Of a DNA stretch of 36,123 nucleotides, positions 8,265 to 15,853 are shown in pieces. Location: NCBI GenBank assembly GCA_964593555.1, contig CAZQIC010000034.1, positions 1 to 36,123 on the forward strand. The letters run 5' to 3'. Made by a program: the position numbers and the translations under genes. This DNA comes from CAZQIC01 sp964593555. Its GTDB lineage: Bacteria; Bacteroidota; Bacteroidia; JAFLBG01. The notes under the pieces are model-generated. The model did no database searches. It saw only the letters and a program-made list of their open reading frames with translations, and had not been told where the DNA came from. Within the stretch, counting starts at the first letter, position 1. The number at the start of each line of letters is the position of its first letter.

Positions 8265-8377
8265 TGGTGATATCTTAGTATGATTTCACCGTTTTGCTAA
8301 TGGCCTTTATCAACAACCATCAACAAATAGCCAACAACCATAAACCGAAACTCCTTAACTTTAAACTTTGAACTAAG
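8265..8377 (+). repeat. Intergenic stretch with CAACAACCAT direct repeats
   Basis: CAACAACCAT occurs at 8311-8320 and again at 8332-8341, with a partial copy between. It is followed by the AACTTTAAACTTTGAAC-type string at about 8356-8372. This is simple, purine/pyrimidine-skewed sequence with no coding potential on either strand. It separates the feo operon from the SprT-like gene. Confidence 0.5.
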
Positions 8378-9004
8378 TTGGAACAACTCGAAAGAAATAA
8401 AAACGTTTTAAAAAAATATATTCCCGAAGCTGCTGTTGATATTGTTGCTGATTGGGTGTACACGTTTGATTTTAAATTAAAAATAAAGAAATCGCGCGCT
8501 TCAAAATATGGCGATTACCGCCATCCTTTTAATGGCCTCAATCACCAGATCACAATTAATTACGATCTGAATAAATATGCATTTCTGATTACACTTATTC
8601 ACGAGATCGCGCATTTAACAACATACCTTCATTTCAAAAATAAAGTTAAGCCGCATGGCGGTGAATGGAAACTCGAGTACAAAAAATTGATGCGGCCATT
8701 CATGAATGAAAGTGTTTTTCCGGCTGATATTATTCAAGCATTGGAAATTGCAATGCAAAATCCTGCAGCTTCCGGTTGTTCTGATGCTGAACTCTTGCGT
8801 GCATTACGGAAATATGATCTGGGAAAAAAATCCCTGCACCTGGAAGATATTCCTGCTAACGCGTTATTCTCTATCCGCGATGGACGGCAATTCATTAAAG
8901 GCGAACGCGTGCGCACCCGCTATAAGTGTATGGAAAACAATACCAATAGAATATATCTCTTTAACCCGCTCAGTGAAGTTTTCCCTGAACAAGGCTCCGA
9001 ATAA
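8378..9004 (+). CDS. SprT-like zinc metallopeptidase-fold protein
   Basis: 208 residues. The HEIAH motif (H75, E76, H79) with a downstream PHGGEW histidine (H93) is the SprT-like pattern. GDYRHPF and ITINYDLN ahead of it are also typical of the family. The start must be TTG at 8378: an in-frame TGA lies at 8369-8371 and no ATG occurs before the conserved region. The C-terminal part ends with a small domain (RTRYKCMEN) that lacks the paired cysteines of a zinc ribbon. Related proteins include SprT and the eukaryotic DNA-protein crosslink protease Spartan, but the bacterial role is poorly defined. It is not obviously in an operon with its neighbours. Confidence 0.82.
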   Translation: MEQLERNKNVLKKYIPEAAVDIVADWVYTFDFKLKIKKSRASKYGDYRHPFNGLNHQITINYDLNKYAFLITLIHEIAHLTTYLHFKNKVKPHGGEWKLEYKKLMRPFMNESVFPADIIQALEIAMQNPAASGCSDAELLRALRKYDLGKKSLHLEDIPANALFSIRDGRQFIKGERVRTRYKCMENNTNRIYLFNPLSEVFPEQGSE

Positions 9005-9037
9005 GGGTTTTGTTTCATAATTTGGGATAAAATATAT

Positions 9038-9075
9038 CCCTTTCTAAAGGGTATTTTACTTATTTTAGTAAAATA
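9038..9075 (+). promoter_or_regulatory. Two adjacent perfect inverted repeats upstream of the aminotransferase
   Basis: CCCTTT-ct-AAAGGG at 9038-9051 is followed directly by TATTTTACT-tatttt-AGTAAAATA at 9052-9075, ending 20 nt before the ATG at 9096. The loop of the second contains TATTTTAG, one base from the TAnnTTTG -7 consensus. The palindromes may therefore be operators over the promoter. A terminator for the SprT-like gene is the alternative, but there is no GC-rich stem with a T-run. Confidence 0.5.
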
Positions 9076-9095
9076 CAGCTCACATTAAAATTGTC

Positions 9096-10382
9096 ATGAC
9101 AAACACGTTGGAAATGAACAAGGAATTGAAAGTTTCGCGCATCGCCGAGAACATTATTGGCTCTGAAATTATTAAACTCGCTGCTGAGGTAAATGAGAAA
9201 ATTAAACAGGGAGAAAAAATATATAATCTTACAATTGGTGATTTTAATCCTAAGTTATTTCCTATTCCCGCTGAATTAAAAAAATTCATAGTTGAAGCTT
9301 ACGAATCGGATGAAACAAATTATCCGAGTGCTGAAGGGATGTTGGAGTTAAGAAAAGCCGTATCGCAGCATTTGAAAAATAAATTAGGACTTGATTATAC
9401 TACTGATGAAATAATTATTTCTGCCGGCGCACGGCCTTTGATCTATGGTACTTATCGTTCCTTGATCGATGCAGGTGACACAATTGTTTTTCCAGTACCA
9501 TCATGGAACAATAATCATTACTCTTATTTGTTCGATGCGAAATCGATTTACGTAGAAACAACTTCCGCAAGTAATTTTATGCCTAGCGCTGCGGATATTA
9601 AACCGCATGTTCAAAAGGCATCAATGATTGCTTTATGTTCTCCTCAAAATCCTTCCGGAACAATTTTTACAAAAGAGCAGTTGGAAGAAATTTGTGATCT
9701 GGTATTGGAAGAAAATAACCGCAGAGGGGAAAATGAAAAACCTTTATACCTGATGTATGACCAGATCTATTGGGAACTTACTTTAGGAAATTCAGTGCAT
9801 TACAATCCGGTTAGTCTGCGTCCTGCAATGAAAGACTATACTGTTTTTATTGATGGTATTTCTAAATCATTGGCAGCAACAGGTGTTAGGGTAGGCTGGG
9901 CATTTGGTCCTAAAAAAGTAATGAGTAAAATGAAGTCTATTCTCGGACACGTTGGTGCATGGGCTCCACGTGCTGAGCAATTGGCAACTGCAAAATATAT
10001 TTCGACTCCGGGTTTGTTAGATGTGTTTATGAAGGAGATGAAAACTAAGGTGAGCGACAGGTTGCAGGGAATTTATAAAGGACTCAATGAACTTAAACAA
10101 AAAGGATTGAAAATAGATGTTATTGTGCCGCAAGCTGCAATATATCTTACTGTGCAATTTAATTTGTTGGGATTAAAAACACAACAAGGCACTACGCTTT
10201 CAACTGTGAGAGATATTACCGCATATTTATTGAATGAAGCAAAAATTGCTATTGTTCCTTTTTATGCTTTCGGAACCTCAGAGTCATCAACATGGTATAG
10301 GCTTTCTGTTGGTACTTGTAAAACAGAAGATATTCCGGGTATGGTAGAAAGTATTAAGAAGGCGATCGAAAAATTATCATAG
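9096..10382 (+). CDS. PLP-dependent class I/II aminotransferase
   Basis: 428 residues. Fold-type I aminotransferase features are clear: the N185 in SPQNPSG, the D222 in YDQIYW that contacts the PLP pyridine nitrogen, the Schiff-base lysine K257 in GISKSLAATGVRVGW, and the carboxylate-binding R402 in WYRLSVG. The resemblance is closest to class Ib aspartate/aromatic aminotransferases, but the substrate cannot be fixed from these motifs. Start ATG at 9096 gives MTNTLEMNKELKVSRIA; a second Met at residue 7 is possible. The guanylyltransferase gene starts 5 nt after its stop, so the two are probably co-transcribed. Upstream palindromes suggest regulation. Confidence 0.9.
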   Translation: MTNTLEMNKELKVSRIAENIIGSEIIKLAAEVNEKIKQGEKIYNLTIGDFNPKLFPIPAELKKFIVEAYESDETNYPSAEGMLELRKAVSQHLKNKLGLDYTTDEIIISAGARPLIYGTYRSLIDAGDTIVFPVPSWNNNHYSYLFDAKSIYVETTSASNFMPSAADIKPHVQKASMIALCSPQNPSGTIFTKEQLEEICDLVLEENNRRGENEKPLYLMYDQIYWELTLGNSVHYNPVSLRPAMKDYTVFIDGISKSLAATGVRVGWAFGPKKVMSKMKSILGHVGAWAPRAEQLATAKYISTPGLLDVFMKEMKTKVSDRLQGIYKGLNELKQKGLKIDVIVPQAAIYLTVQFNLLGLKTQQGTTLSTVRDITAYLLNEAKIAIVPFYAFGTSESSTWYRLSVGTCKTEDIPGMVESIKKAIEKLS

Positions 10383-10387
10383 TTCTA

Positions 10388-11485
10388 ATGAGCGGATTTA
10401 AAAATCAGTATTGCGTGATAATGGCGGGTGGGATCGGCAGCCGTTTCTGGCCAATGAGCCGCACTGCTCACCCAAAACAATTCATTGATATTTTAGGTAC
10501 CGGTAAAACGTTATTGCAACAAACCTATGAACGGTTTTCTAAACTTTGTCCGCCCGAAAATATTTTTGTAGTAACACACCGTTCATACAAGGAACTTGTA
10601 TTGCAGCAACTTTCCGGTATTTCTGAAAATAATATTTTGCTCGAGCCTTCCAGAAAAAATACTGCACCATGCGTTGCGTACGCGGCTTATAAAATAAGAT
10701 CAATAAATCCGGAAGCGCTTATTACCGTTGCACCATCGGATCACTTAATACTAAAGGAAGAAACTTTTGTTAAAGCCATAAAGTCCTGTTATGCGAAAGC
10801 AAAATCTGCCGATTGTTTACTTACCATGGGAATTAAGCCTACACGGCCTGATACGGGTTATGGTTATATTCAGTTTGTAATATCTGACGGAGAGGAAAAA
10901 GACGAGCGGATTAAAAAGGTAAAAACATTTACGGAAAAGCCCGATTTGGAAATGGCAAAATTTTTTCTGAAGAGCGGAGATTTTTTGTGGAACGCCGGAA
11001 TTTTTATTTTTAGCGTGAAGAGTGTAATCAATGCTTTCGAAAAATATTCGCCTGATATGGCGGCAGGTTTCGCGGAAGGAGAAGGGAAATACGGGACAAA
11101 AGAAGAAGAAGCGTTCATAGAAAAAGTTTATATAAACTGTAAAAATATTTCGATTGATTATGCGATCATGGAAAAGGCGAATAATGTTTATGTTCGCTCG
11201 TCTGCTATTGGCTGGTCCGATCTGGGAACATGGGGTTCGTTGTATACGCACATCGCGCATACTTCAGAGGGGAATGCAATAGTAGGTAAGCATGTAATGA
11301 TGTATGACTCTGACAATTGTTTAGTAAATGTGCCGAAGGAAAAACTGGTAGTAATCCAAGGGTTAAAGGATTATATCATTGTTGAGTCGGACGATATTTT
11401 ACTGATCTGCAAAAAAGAAGATGAGCAGCAGATCCGGAATTTTGTAAACGATGTAAGAATAAAAAAGGGAGAAAGGTTCTCTTAG
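10388..11485 (+). CDS. manC: Mannose-1-phosphate guanylyltransferase
   Basis: 365 residues. The N-terminal nucleotidyltransferase signature GGIGSRFWPMSR followed by HPKQFIDIL is diagnostic for sugar-1-phosphate guanylyltransferases. VAPSDH, TGYGYIQF, FTEKPD and WNAGIFIF complete the active-site set. It makes GDP-mannose from mannose-1-phosphate and GTP for surface polysaccharide and glycoprotein synthesis. The length fits the single-domain enzyme: the C-terminal phosphomannose isomerase domain of long ManC forms is absent. It lies 5 nt after the aminotransferase and ends with TAG ten nucleotides before the structured non-coding element. Confidence 0.93.
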   Translation: MSGFKNQYCVIMAGGIGSRFWPMSRTAHPKQFIDILGTGKTLLQQTYERFSKLCPPENIFVVTHRSYKELVLQQLSGISENNILLEPSRKNTAPCVAYAAYKIRSINPEALITVAPSDHLILKEETFVKAIKSCYAKAKSADCLLTMGIKPTRPDTGYGYIQFVISDGEEKDERIKKVKTFTEKPDLEMAKFFLKSGDFLWNAGIFIFSVKSVINAFEKYSPDMAAGFAEGEGKYGTKEEEAFIEKVYINCKNISIDYAIMEKANNVYVRSSAIGWSDLGTWGSLYTHIAHTSEGNAIVGKHVMMYDSDNCLVNVPKEKLVVIQGLKDYIIVESDDILLICKKEDEQQIRNFVNDVRIKKGERFS

Positions 11486-11494
11486 TCCTTCGGC

Positions 11495-11771
11495 TCTCGT
11501 ATGGGCACGGCTGTCTGGTTAAGTATTTAATGCCGATTTTATATATAGGCGATATCTAAGGTAGCTATCACAAAGAGAAATGTTTAGGTTTTTAAACGAA
11601 TCCGGAGGATTCACACCTTTATAAAAGGCTTAACCTATAAAGTTCGACTCCGGCCGGAGTCGCAGAAGTTGGTACTGGTCTTTTTATAAATGTATGATGC
11701 CTCTGGCATCATCACAATAAAAAACCACAAGGAGTAGTCCCTTAACCTGACGGCTATGCTCCTGTATGGGG
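11495..11771 (+). other. Structured non-coding element: long closing stem enclosing several hairpins
   Basis: This intergenic region contains no gene on either strand. Its ends pair with each other as plus-strand RNA. 11503-11523 pairs with 11741-11761 at 19 of 21 positions, three of them G-U. After a 2-nt bulge the pairing continues between 11495-11502 and 11764-11771, with four more G-U pairs. Enclosed hairpins are GATATCT/AGCTATC (11551-11569), TAGGTT/AACCTA (11585-11637) around GAATCC-gga-GGATTC (11598-11612), the 18-nt palindrome CGACTCCGGCCGGAGTCG (11645-11662), and ATGATGCC-tct-GGCATCAT (11694-11712). It lies between convergent genes. The same layout could be a small non-autonomous mobile element with about 21-bp imperfect terminal inverted repeats, or a structured 3' UTR or RNA. 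No target-site duplication was evident. Confidence 0.6.
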
Positions 11772-11776
11772 TGAAT

Positions 11777-12346
11777 CTACTTGTTCCCCTTAAACGCCCC
11801 TGAAAAATAAAGATCGAGTTTAATTCCTACAATAGTTCTTTTGCTATTGTAATCGGCAAATAATGAAGGGCCTAGGCCAAGATCATATTTTATTTTGCCG
11901 ATGAATTGGACTTCTGCATAAATACCAACCTCCTTGAACGCTTTTTTGCTATAGGTTGAATCGAGGTACATGTTGCCACTTGTATATGATGGGCCAAGGA
12001 ACGCCGCAAAATTATATTTTTCTGTTTCCTTTCTTTTTGCATAGCATACATGCGCTTGTACATTGTTGTAGTTGCCAAAATCGTCACCGGATAAAAGAAT
12101 ACCAAATTGAAAATATTCCTTTTTAATATGAAAATTGTAATCGACAACCAATGAAAATTGCGCGTGTGGAATGTTGGAATTGTAAGACGGGCCGGCTCCT
12201 GCATTTAACCAATTATTATATACGCGGTATTTTTTATTCTGATAGACTATTTCTTTTTTAAAATCATCGTCAGGAGTGGTCGGTTTTTGAGCAAACAAAA
12301 AACAGACGGATAATAAAAAATAAATTATGAAAAAGCTTTTTTTCAT
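11777..12346 (-). CDS. Small predicted outer-membrane beta-barrel protein
   Basis: 189 residues, not assigned to a named family. A signal peptide ends near FLFAQ at residue 20. The mature part contains alternating strands with glycine and aromatic residues (NAGAGPSYN, FAAFLGPSY, LGLGPSLFADYN) and ends IVGIKLDLYFSG. This looks like a small outer-membrane barrel similar in style to OmpW or porin-family hypotheticals. It starts 9 nt after the fumC stop on the same strand and is probably the last gene of the recX-prfB-arsC-fumC unit. The function and the link to fumarase are unclear. Confidence 0.75.
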   Translation of the reverse strand: MKKSFFIIYFLLSVCFLFAQKPTTPDDDFKKEIVYQNKKYRVYNNWLNAGAGPSYNSNIPHAQFSLVVDYNFHIKKEYFQFGILLSGDDFGNYNNVQAHVCYAKRKETEKYNFAAFLGPSYTSGNMYLDSTYSKKAFKEVGIYAEVQFIGKIKYDLGLGPSLFADYNSKRTIVGIKLDLYFSGAFKGNK

Positions 12347-12355
12347 CTTAATTAT

Positions 12356-13753
12356 TTATTTCATGGAACCAACCATATCCTCTGGTTTCACCCATTTTGA
12401 AAACTCTTCGTCTGTAACATAGCCCAGTTCTATTGATGCTTTACGCAATGTTTTATTTTCTTTGTGTGCTTTCTTGGCAATCTTCGCGGCTTTCTCATAA
12501 CCAATGTGGGTATTGAGAGCAGTTACCAGCATCAATGAATTTTCCATGTGTTGTTTTATTACAGGAAGGTTAGGCTCAATGCCAGCCGCACAATTATCGT
12601 TAAAGGAAACACATGCGTCACCAATGAGTCTTGCAGATTGTAAAACATTGTATGCGATAACAGGTTTAAAAACATTCAGTTCAAAATGCCCGTTGCTGCC
12701 GCCAATTGATACTGCTACATCATTTCCCATTACCTGCGCGCATACCATCGTAAGTGCTTCTGGTTGTGTTGGATTTACTTTGCCAGGCATAATTGAGGAT
12801 CCCGGCTCATTATCCGGAATAATTATTTCTCCAATTCCACAGCGTGGGCCAGAACTTAGCATACGAATGTCATTGGCGATCTTCATCAATGCAACCGCTG
12901 TTCTTTTTAATGCTCCTGAAAGTTCTACCATGGCATCATGTGCAGCAAGCGCTTCAAATTTGTTTGGCGCAGTAATAAATGGAAGTTTTGTAAGCTCTGC
13001 GATTTTTTTTGCAACCAACACATCATATCCTTTTGGAGTGTTAAGTCCTGTGCCAACTGCAGTTCCTCCCAAGGCGAGTTCTTTCACAGCCTCCAGTGCA
13101 TTTTTTAATGTACGTATGCTCATTTTAATTTGCTGCGCATAGCCTGAAAATTCCTGTCCAAGGGTGAGGGGAGTGGCATCCATAAAATGGGTGCGGCCTG
13201 TTTTAACAATGTTGTTAAAGTTTTTGGATTTGCTCTCCAATGTAGCTTGTAATTTTTCTAAACCGGGAATGGTTATCTCTGCTACCTGTTTGTAGGCCGC
13301 TATGTGCATTGCGGTAGGGTAGGTGTCATTTGATGATTGCGATTTGTTTACATCATCATTAGGGTGAAGAACTTTTTTCTCATCTGCTAATTTTCCTCCC
13401 TGCATTACATGCGCACGGTAAGCTATCACTTCATTCACATTCATATTGCTCTGTGTGCCTGATCCTGTTTGCCATATCACCAATGGAAATTGATCATCTA
13501 ATTTTTTGTCCAGTATCTCATCACATACTTTTCCTATCAGATTTTTTTTGTCCTCTGCTAAAACACCAAGCTCATGGTTGGCTATTGCCGCAGCTTTTTT
13601 CAAATATGCGAAAGCGTAAATAATTTCCTTAGGCATACTTGCTTCGGGTCCGATTTTGAAATTATTTCTTGAGCGTTCAGTTTGTGCCCCCCAGTATTTA
13701 TCTGCCGGTACTTTTACTTCACCCATGGTGTCGTGTTCAATTCTATAGTCCAT
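12356..13753 (-). CDS. fumC: Class II fumarate hydratase
   Basis: 465 residues, the usual length for FumC. TGSGTQSNMNVNEV, the TGRTHFMDATP histidine region and the superfamily signature GSSIMPGKVNP (318-328, catalytic serine in the mobile loop) are intact. It catalyses reversible hydration of fumarate to malate in the TCA cycle, without an iron-sulfur cluster. Argininosuccinate lyase and aspartase share the signature. The NPTQPEALTMVCAQVMGND stretch and overall resemblance favour fumarase. It lies 38 nt downstream of the arsC-like gene on the same strand. Confidence 0.95.
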   Translation of the reverse strand: MDYRIEHDTMGEVKVPADKYWGAQTERSRNNFKIGPEASMPKEIIYAFAYLKKAAAIANHELGVLAEDKKNLIGKVCDEILDKKLDDQFPLVIWQTGSGTQSNMNVNEVIAYRAHVMQGGKLADEKKVLHPNDDVNKSQSSNDTYPTAMHIAAYKQVAEITIPGLEKLQATLESKSKNFNNIVKTGRTHFMDATPLTLGQEFSGYAQQIKMSIRTLKNALEAVKELALGGTAVGTGLNTPKGYDVLVAKKIAELTKLPFITAPNKFEALAAHDAMVELSGALKRTAVALMKIANDIRMLSSGPRCGIGEIIIPDNEPGSSIMPGKVNPTQPEALTMVCAQVMGNDVAVSIGGSNGHFELNVFKPVIAYNVLQSARLIGDACVSFNDNCAAGIEPNLPVIKQHMENSLMLVTALNTHIGYEKAAKIAKKAHKENKTLRKASIELGYVTDEEFSKWVKPEDMVGSMK

Positions 13754-13791
13754 ATGTTGTAATTTAAGAATAATGATTTTAGATTTATGAA

Positions 13792-14142
13792 TTAAATAAT
13801 ATCAAGTACATTTTCCGGTGGCCTGCCGATAACAGCTTTTTTGCCCTTTATTACAATGGGCCTTTCTATAAGTATAGGGTTTTTTACCATAATTTTTATC
13901 CATTCCGCATCGGAAAGTTTTTTGTTCTTGAATTTTTTATCGAAAAGGGGTTCCTTTTTTCGAAGCAATTGCTCGGGTTTTATTTTAAGGAGCTTGATTA
14001 TTTCTTTCAGCTGTTTCTCATTGGGAGAATCCTTAAGATATTCTACAATTTCGGGAGCGGCTCCTTTTTCTTGTAATAAGCATAGTGTTTCCCGGCTTTT
14101 AGTGCAGCGGGGGTTGTGGAATATGATAATCTTGTTTGCCAT
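13792..14142 (-). CDS. arsC: ArsC-family reductase (glutaredoxin-dependent type)
   Basis: 116 residues, single thioredoxin-like domain. The catalytic Cys13 sits in HNPRCTKSRETL, equivalent to the active-site cysteine of plasmid ArsC. The downstream ILIERPIV and GRPPENVLDII segments carry the arginines expected in this family. The family reduces arsenate to arsenite with glutathione/glutaredoxin. Here there are no other ars genes nearby, so the physiological substrate may differ and the name describes the family only. It lies between prfB (67 nt) and fumC (38 nt) on the same strand. Confidence 0.85.
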   Translation of the reverse strand: MANKIIIFHNPRCTKSRETLCLLQEKGAAPEIVEYLKDSPNEKQLKEIIKLLKIKPEQLLRKKEPLFDKKFKNKKLSDAEWIKIMVKNPILIERPIVIKGKKAVIGRPPENVLDII

Positions 14143-14173
14143 AATTTTCTTCTATATTAATCTTTTAAAAAAT

Positions 14174-14206
14174 CCCCCTCTCCTTTGGAGAGGGTTGGGG
14201 AGAGGC
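14174..14206. repeat. CT/GA-rich hairpin repeat between prfB and arsC
   Basis: CCCTCTCC-ttt-GGAGAGGG forms a perfect 8-bp stem at 14176-14194, followed by TTGGGGAGAGG. The style resembles short dispersed intergenic palindromes known in many Bacteroidota genomes. It may also act as a processing or attenuation signal between the two genes. Confidence 0.55.
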
Positions 14207-14208
14207 TC

Positions 14209-15304
14209 TTATTTCGAGTTACTTCCATATTCCATCAAGTAAGATTTTATAAAATCATCCAGGTCGCCATCCAATACGCCTTGTGCGTTAGAGGTTTCGT
14301 GATCTGTTCTCAGATCTTTAACCAGTTTATAAGGATGTAATACATAATTTCTTATTTGTGAACCCCATTCAATTTTCTTTTTTCCTGCTTCAGTCAAGGC
14401 CTTAGCTTCATTACGTTTACGAATTTCCAATTCAAATAATTGTGACTTCAGCATTTGCATAGCTCTTTCCCTGTTGGCACTTTGCGAACGCTCTACCTGC
14501 ACAACAATTACAATACCTGTAGGGTGATGTGTAAGCTGAACTTTAGTCTCCACTTTATTTACATTTTGCCCGCCTGCACCGCCCGATCGTGAAGTCTGAA
14601 TACTTATGTCTGCATCTTTTATTTCAATATCTATTGCGTCATCAACCAAAGGATAAACATACACTGATGCAAATGAAGTATGTCTTTTCGCATTGGCATC
14701 AAAAGGTGAAATACGAACTAAACGATGAACACCATTCTCTCCCTTTAAATATCCGTAAGCAAATTCACCTTCAAATTCCAGTGATACAGATTTTATTCCT
14801 GCAGCATCACCATCCTGTTTATCGAGTTCTTTTATTTTATAACCATGCTTTTCTCCCCACATAATATACATACGCATAAGCATGTTTGCCCAGTCGCAGC
14901 TTTCTGTACCACCTGCACCGGCATTAATTTGCAATACAGTACTCAGGTGGTCTTCCTCACCACTAAGCATGTTTTTAAATTCAAGGTCTTCGAGTTTTTT
15001 TAATGCAGATGAGTATGAACTTACAACATCTCCTTCTGTAGCTTCGCCTCCTTTAAAAAAATCATAGATCACATCAACGTCATCAATAAGCTTTGAAAGC
15101 TCATCGTAGCCTGATACCCAGTCTTTTTTCAATTTTATTTCCCGTAAAACGGATTCGGCTTTTTTAGGGCTGGTCCAGAAGTCCTCCGCCTGTGTGAGCC
15201 GCTCTTCTTCGTTTATCTGAATTCTCTTTTCATCTATGTCAAAGATGCCTCCTCAGGACAAGCATACGCTCTTTCAAATCCTTTATATGGTCTAATGTTA
15301 TCAT
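14209..15304 (-). CDS. prfB: Peptide chain release factor 2, expressed by programmed +1 frameshift
   Basis: The gene starts at ATG 15304-15302, reads 21 codons (MITLDHIKDLKERMLVLRRHL), meets TGA at 15241-15239 and continues in the +1 frame from 15240. The true CDS is the complement of 14209-15240 joined to 15242-15304, 364 residues. Full-length landmarks are the stop-codon recognition tripeptide SPF (199-201) and the peptidyl-hydrolysis motif GGQ (244-246), spaced as in E. coli RF2 (365 residues). RF2 releases peptides at UGA and UAA. A caller using only one frame would start at the TTG 15132 and lose about 57 residues. It lies 19 nt after recX on the same strand. Confidence 0.95.
15238..15253 (-). 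promoter_or_regulatory. prfB programmed +1 frameshift site (autoregulatory)
   Basis: Reading the minus strand from 15253 to 15238: AGGAGG, CAT, CTT, TGA, C. This is the canonical RF2 arrangement, with an internal Shine-Dalgarno-like AGGAGG just upstream of CTT-TGA-C. Low RF2 lets the ribosome slip from CTT to TTT and bypass the UGA; high RF2 terminates there. Confidence 0.95.
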
Positions 15305-15323
15305 GTTGCAAAAATAGGAATAT

Positions 15324-15803
15324 TTATTTATTGTTTAATACATCCCATATAGCATCCTGTTCAAAACCTTTGGCCAGGAGTTTTTTTACCAGTGTGTGTT
15401 TTTGTAGGGTAGATATAGAACTGATCTTTCCACTGCTATTTTTTTTGATCAGGTCTTTCAGGGTAGTTTTATAATCTTCTGTGTTTATCTCTTTCATTGC
15501 CTCTTTAATACAATATGTAGAAATGTCGAAGCTTTTTAGCGCGACTTTTATTTTAACACGTCCCCATTTTTTAATTCTGAATTTCCCTCTTGCATATGTT
15601 TTCGCAAATCGTTCTTCATTCAGAAAATTATCACCAATAAGGTTGGAGATTATGTTTTCCCCATCATCCTTCTTAATTCCCCATTCGTAAAGCTTTTCTC
15701 TTACTTCCTGCTGGCAACGCTCCTGGTATGCGCAATATTTCTGCGCCTTTATTAAAGCTTGTTGCGGAGTAAAAAATTTTCGTTTGGGGGCTTCGTCAAA
15801 CAT
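15324..15803 (-). CDS. recX: RecX-family regulatory protein
   Basis: 159 residues, basic and mostly helical. The RecX three-helix repeats are recognisable from RCQQEVREKLYEWGI, then FLNEERFAKTYARGK followed by KWGRVKIKVALK, and a final KGFEQDAIWDVL. RecX binds RecA filaments and usually restrains recombinase activity. recA is not in this window. The start ATG at 15801-15803 gives MFDEAPKRKFFTPQQAL, typical for Bacteroidota members. It is the first gene of the minus-strand run that continues with prfB. It diverges from the MFS gene, whose start is only 23 nt away, so the promoters must overlap or lie inside coding sequence. Confidence 0.88.
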   Translation of the reverse strand: MFDEAPKRKFFTPQQALIKAQKYCAYQERCQQEVREKLYEWGIKKDDGENIISNLIGDNFLNEERFAKTYARGKFRIKKWGRVKIKVALKSFDISTYCIKEAMKEINTEDYKTTLKDLIKKNSSGKISSISTLQKHTLVKKLLAKGFEQDAIWDVLNNK

Positions 15804-15819
15804 GTATTAAAAGTACAAA

Positions 15820-15853
15820 TTGTAAATGGAACTAATAATTCAAATTACCTTTG
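15820..15853 (+). promoter_or_regulatory. Candidate promoter for the MFS gene
   Basis: TTG at 15820-15822 and TACCTTTG at 15846-15853 fit the Bacteroidota TTG / TAnnTTTG pattern with 23 nt spacing. The -7 element lies inside the long reading frame, downstream of its first ATG (15826). If it is used, transcription would begin near the second ATG (15859). Confidence 0.35.

Noticed and set aside
8311..8341. Possible CRISPR-like repeat pair
   Set aside because: Only two 10-nt copies with short spacing, simple composition and no cas genes in the window.
12504..13142. 212-residue open frame on the plus strand inside fumC
   Set aside because: It is antisense to a fully conserved fumarase with all its motifs. 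The translation is rich in Ser/Ala/Thr without a recognisable domain, as expected for the opposite strand.
13792..14142. Arsenic resistance operon
   Set aside because: No ArsR, ArsB/Acr3 or ArsA gene is nearby. The arsC-like gene sits in a housekeeping run.
13841..14242. 133-residue plus-strand frame over arsC and the CT-rich repeat
   Set aside because: It is antisense to the arsC-like gene and runs through the hairpin repeat into prfB. No family features.
15133..15240. prfB annotated as a 307-residue gene from TTG 15132
   Set aside because: The upstream region continues in frame to the CTT-TGA-C shift site and the true ATG at 15304. The short form lacks part of domain 1.
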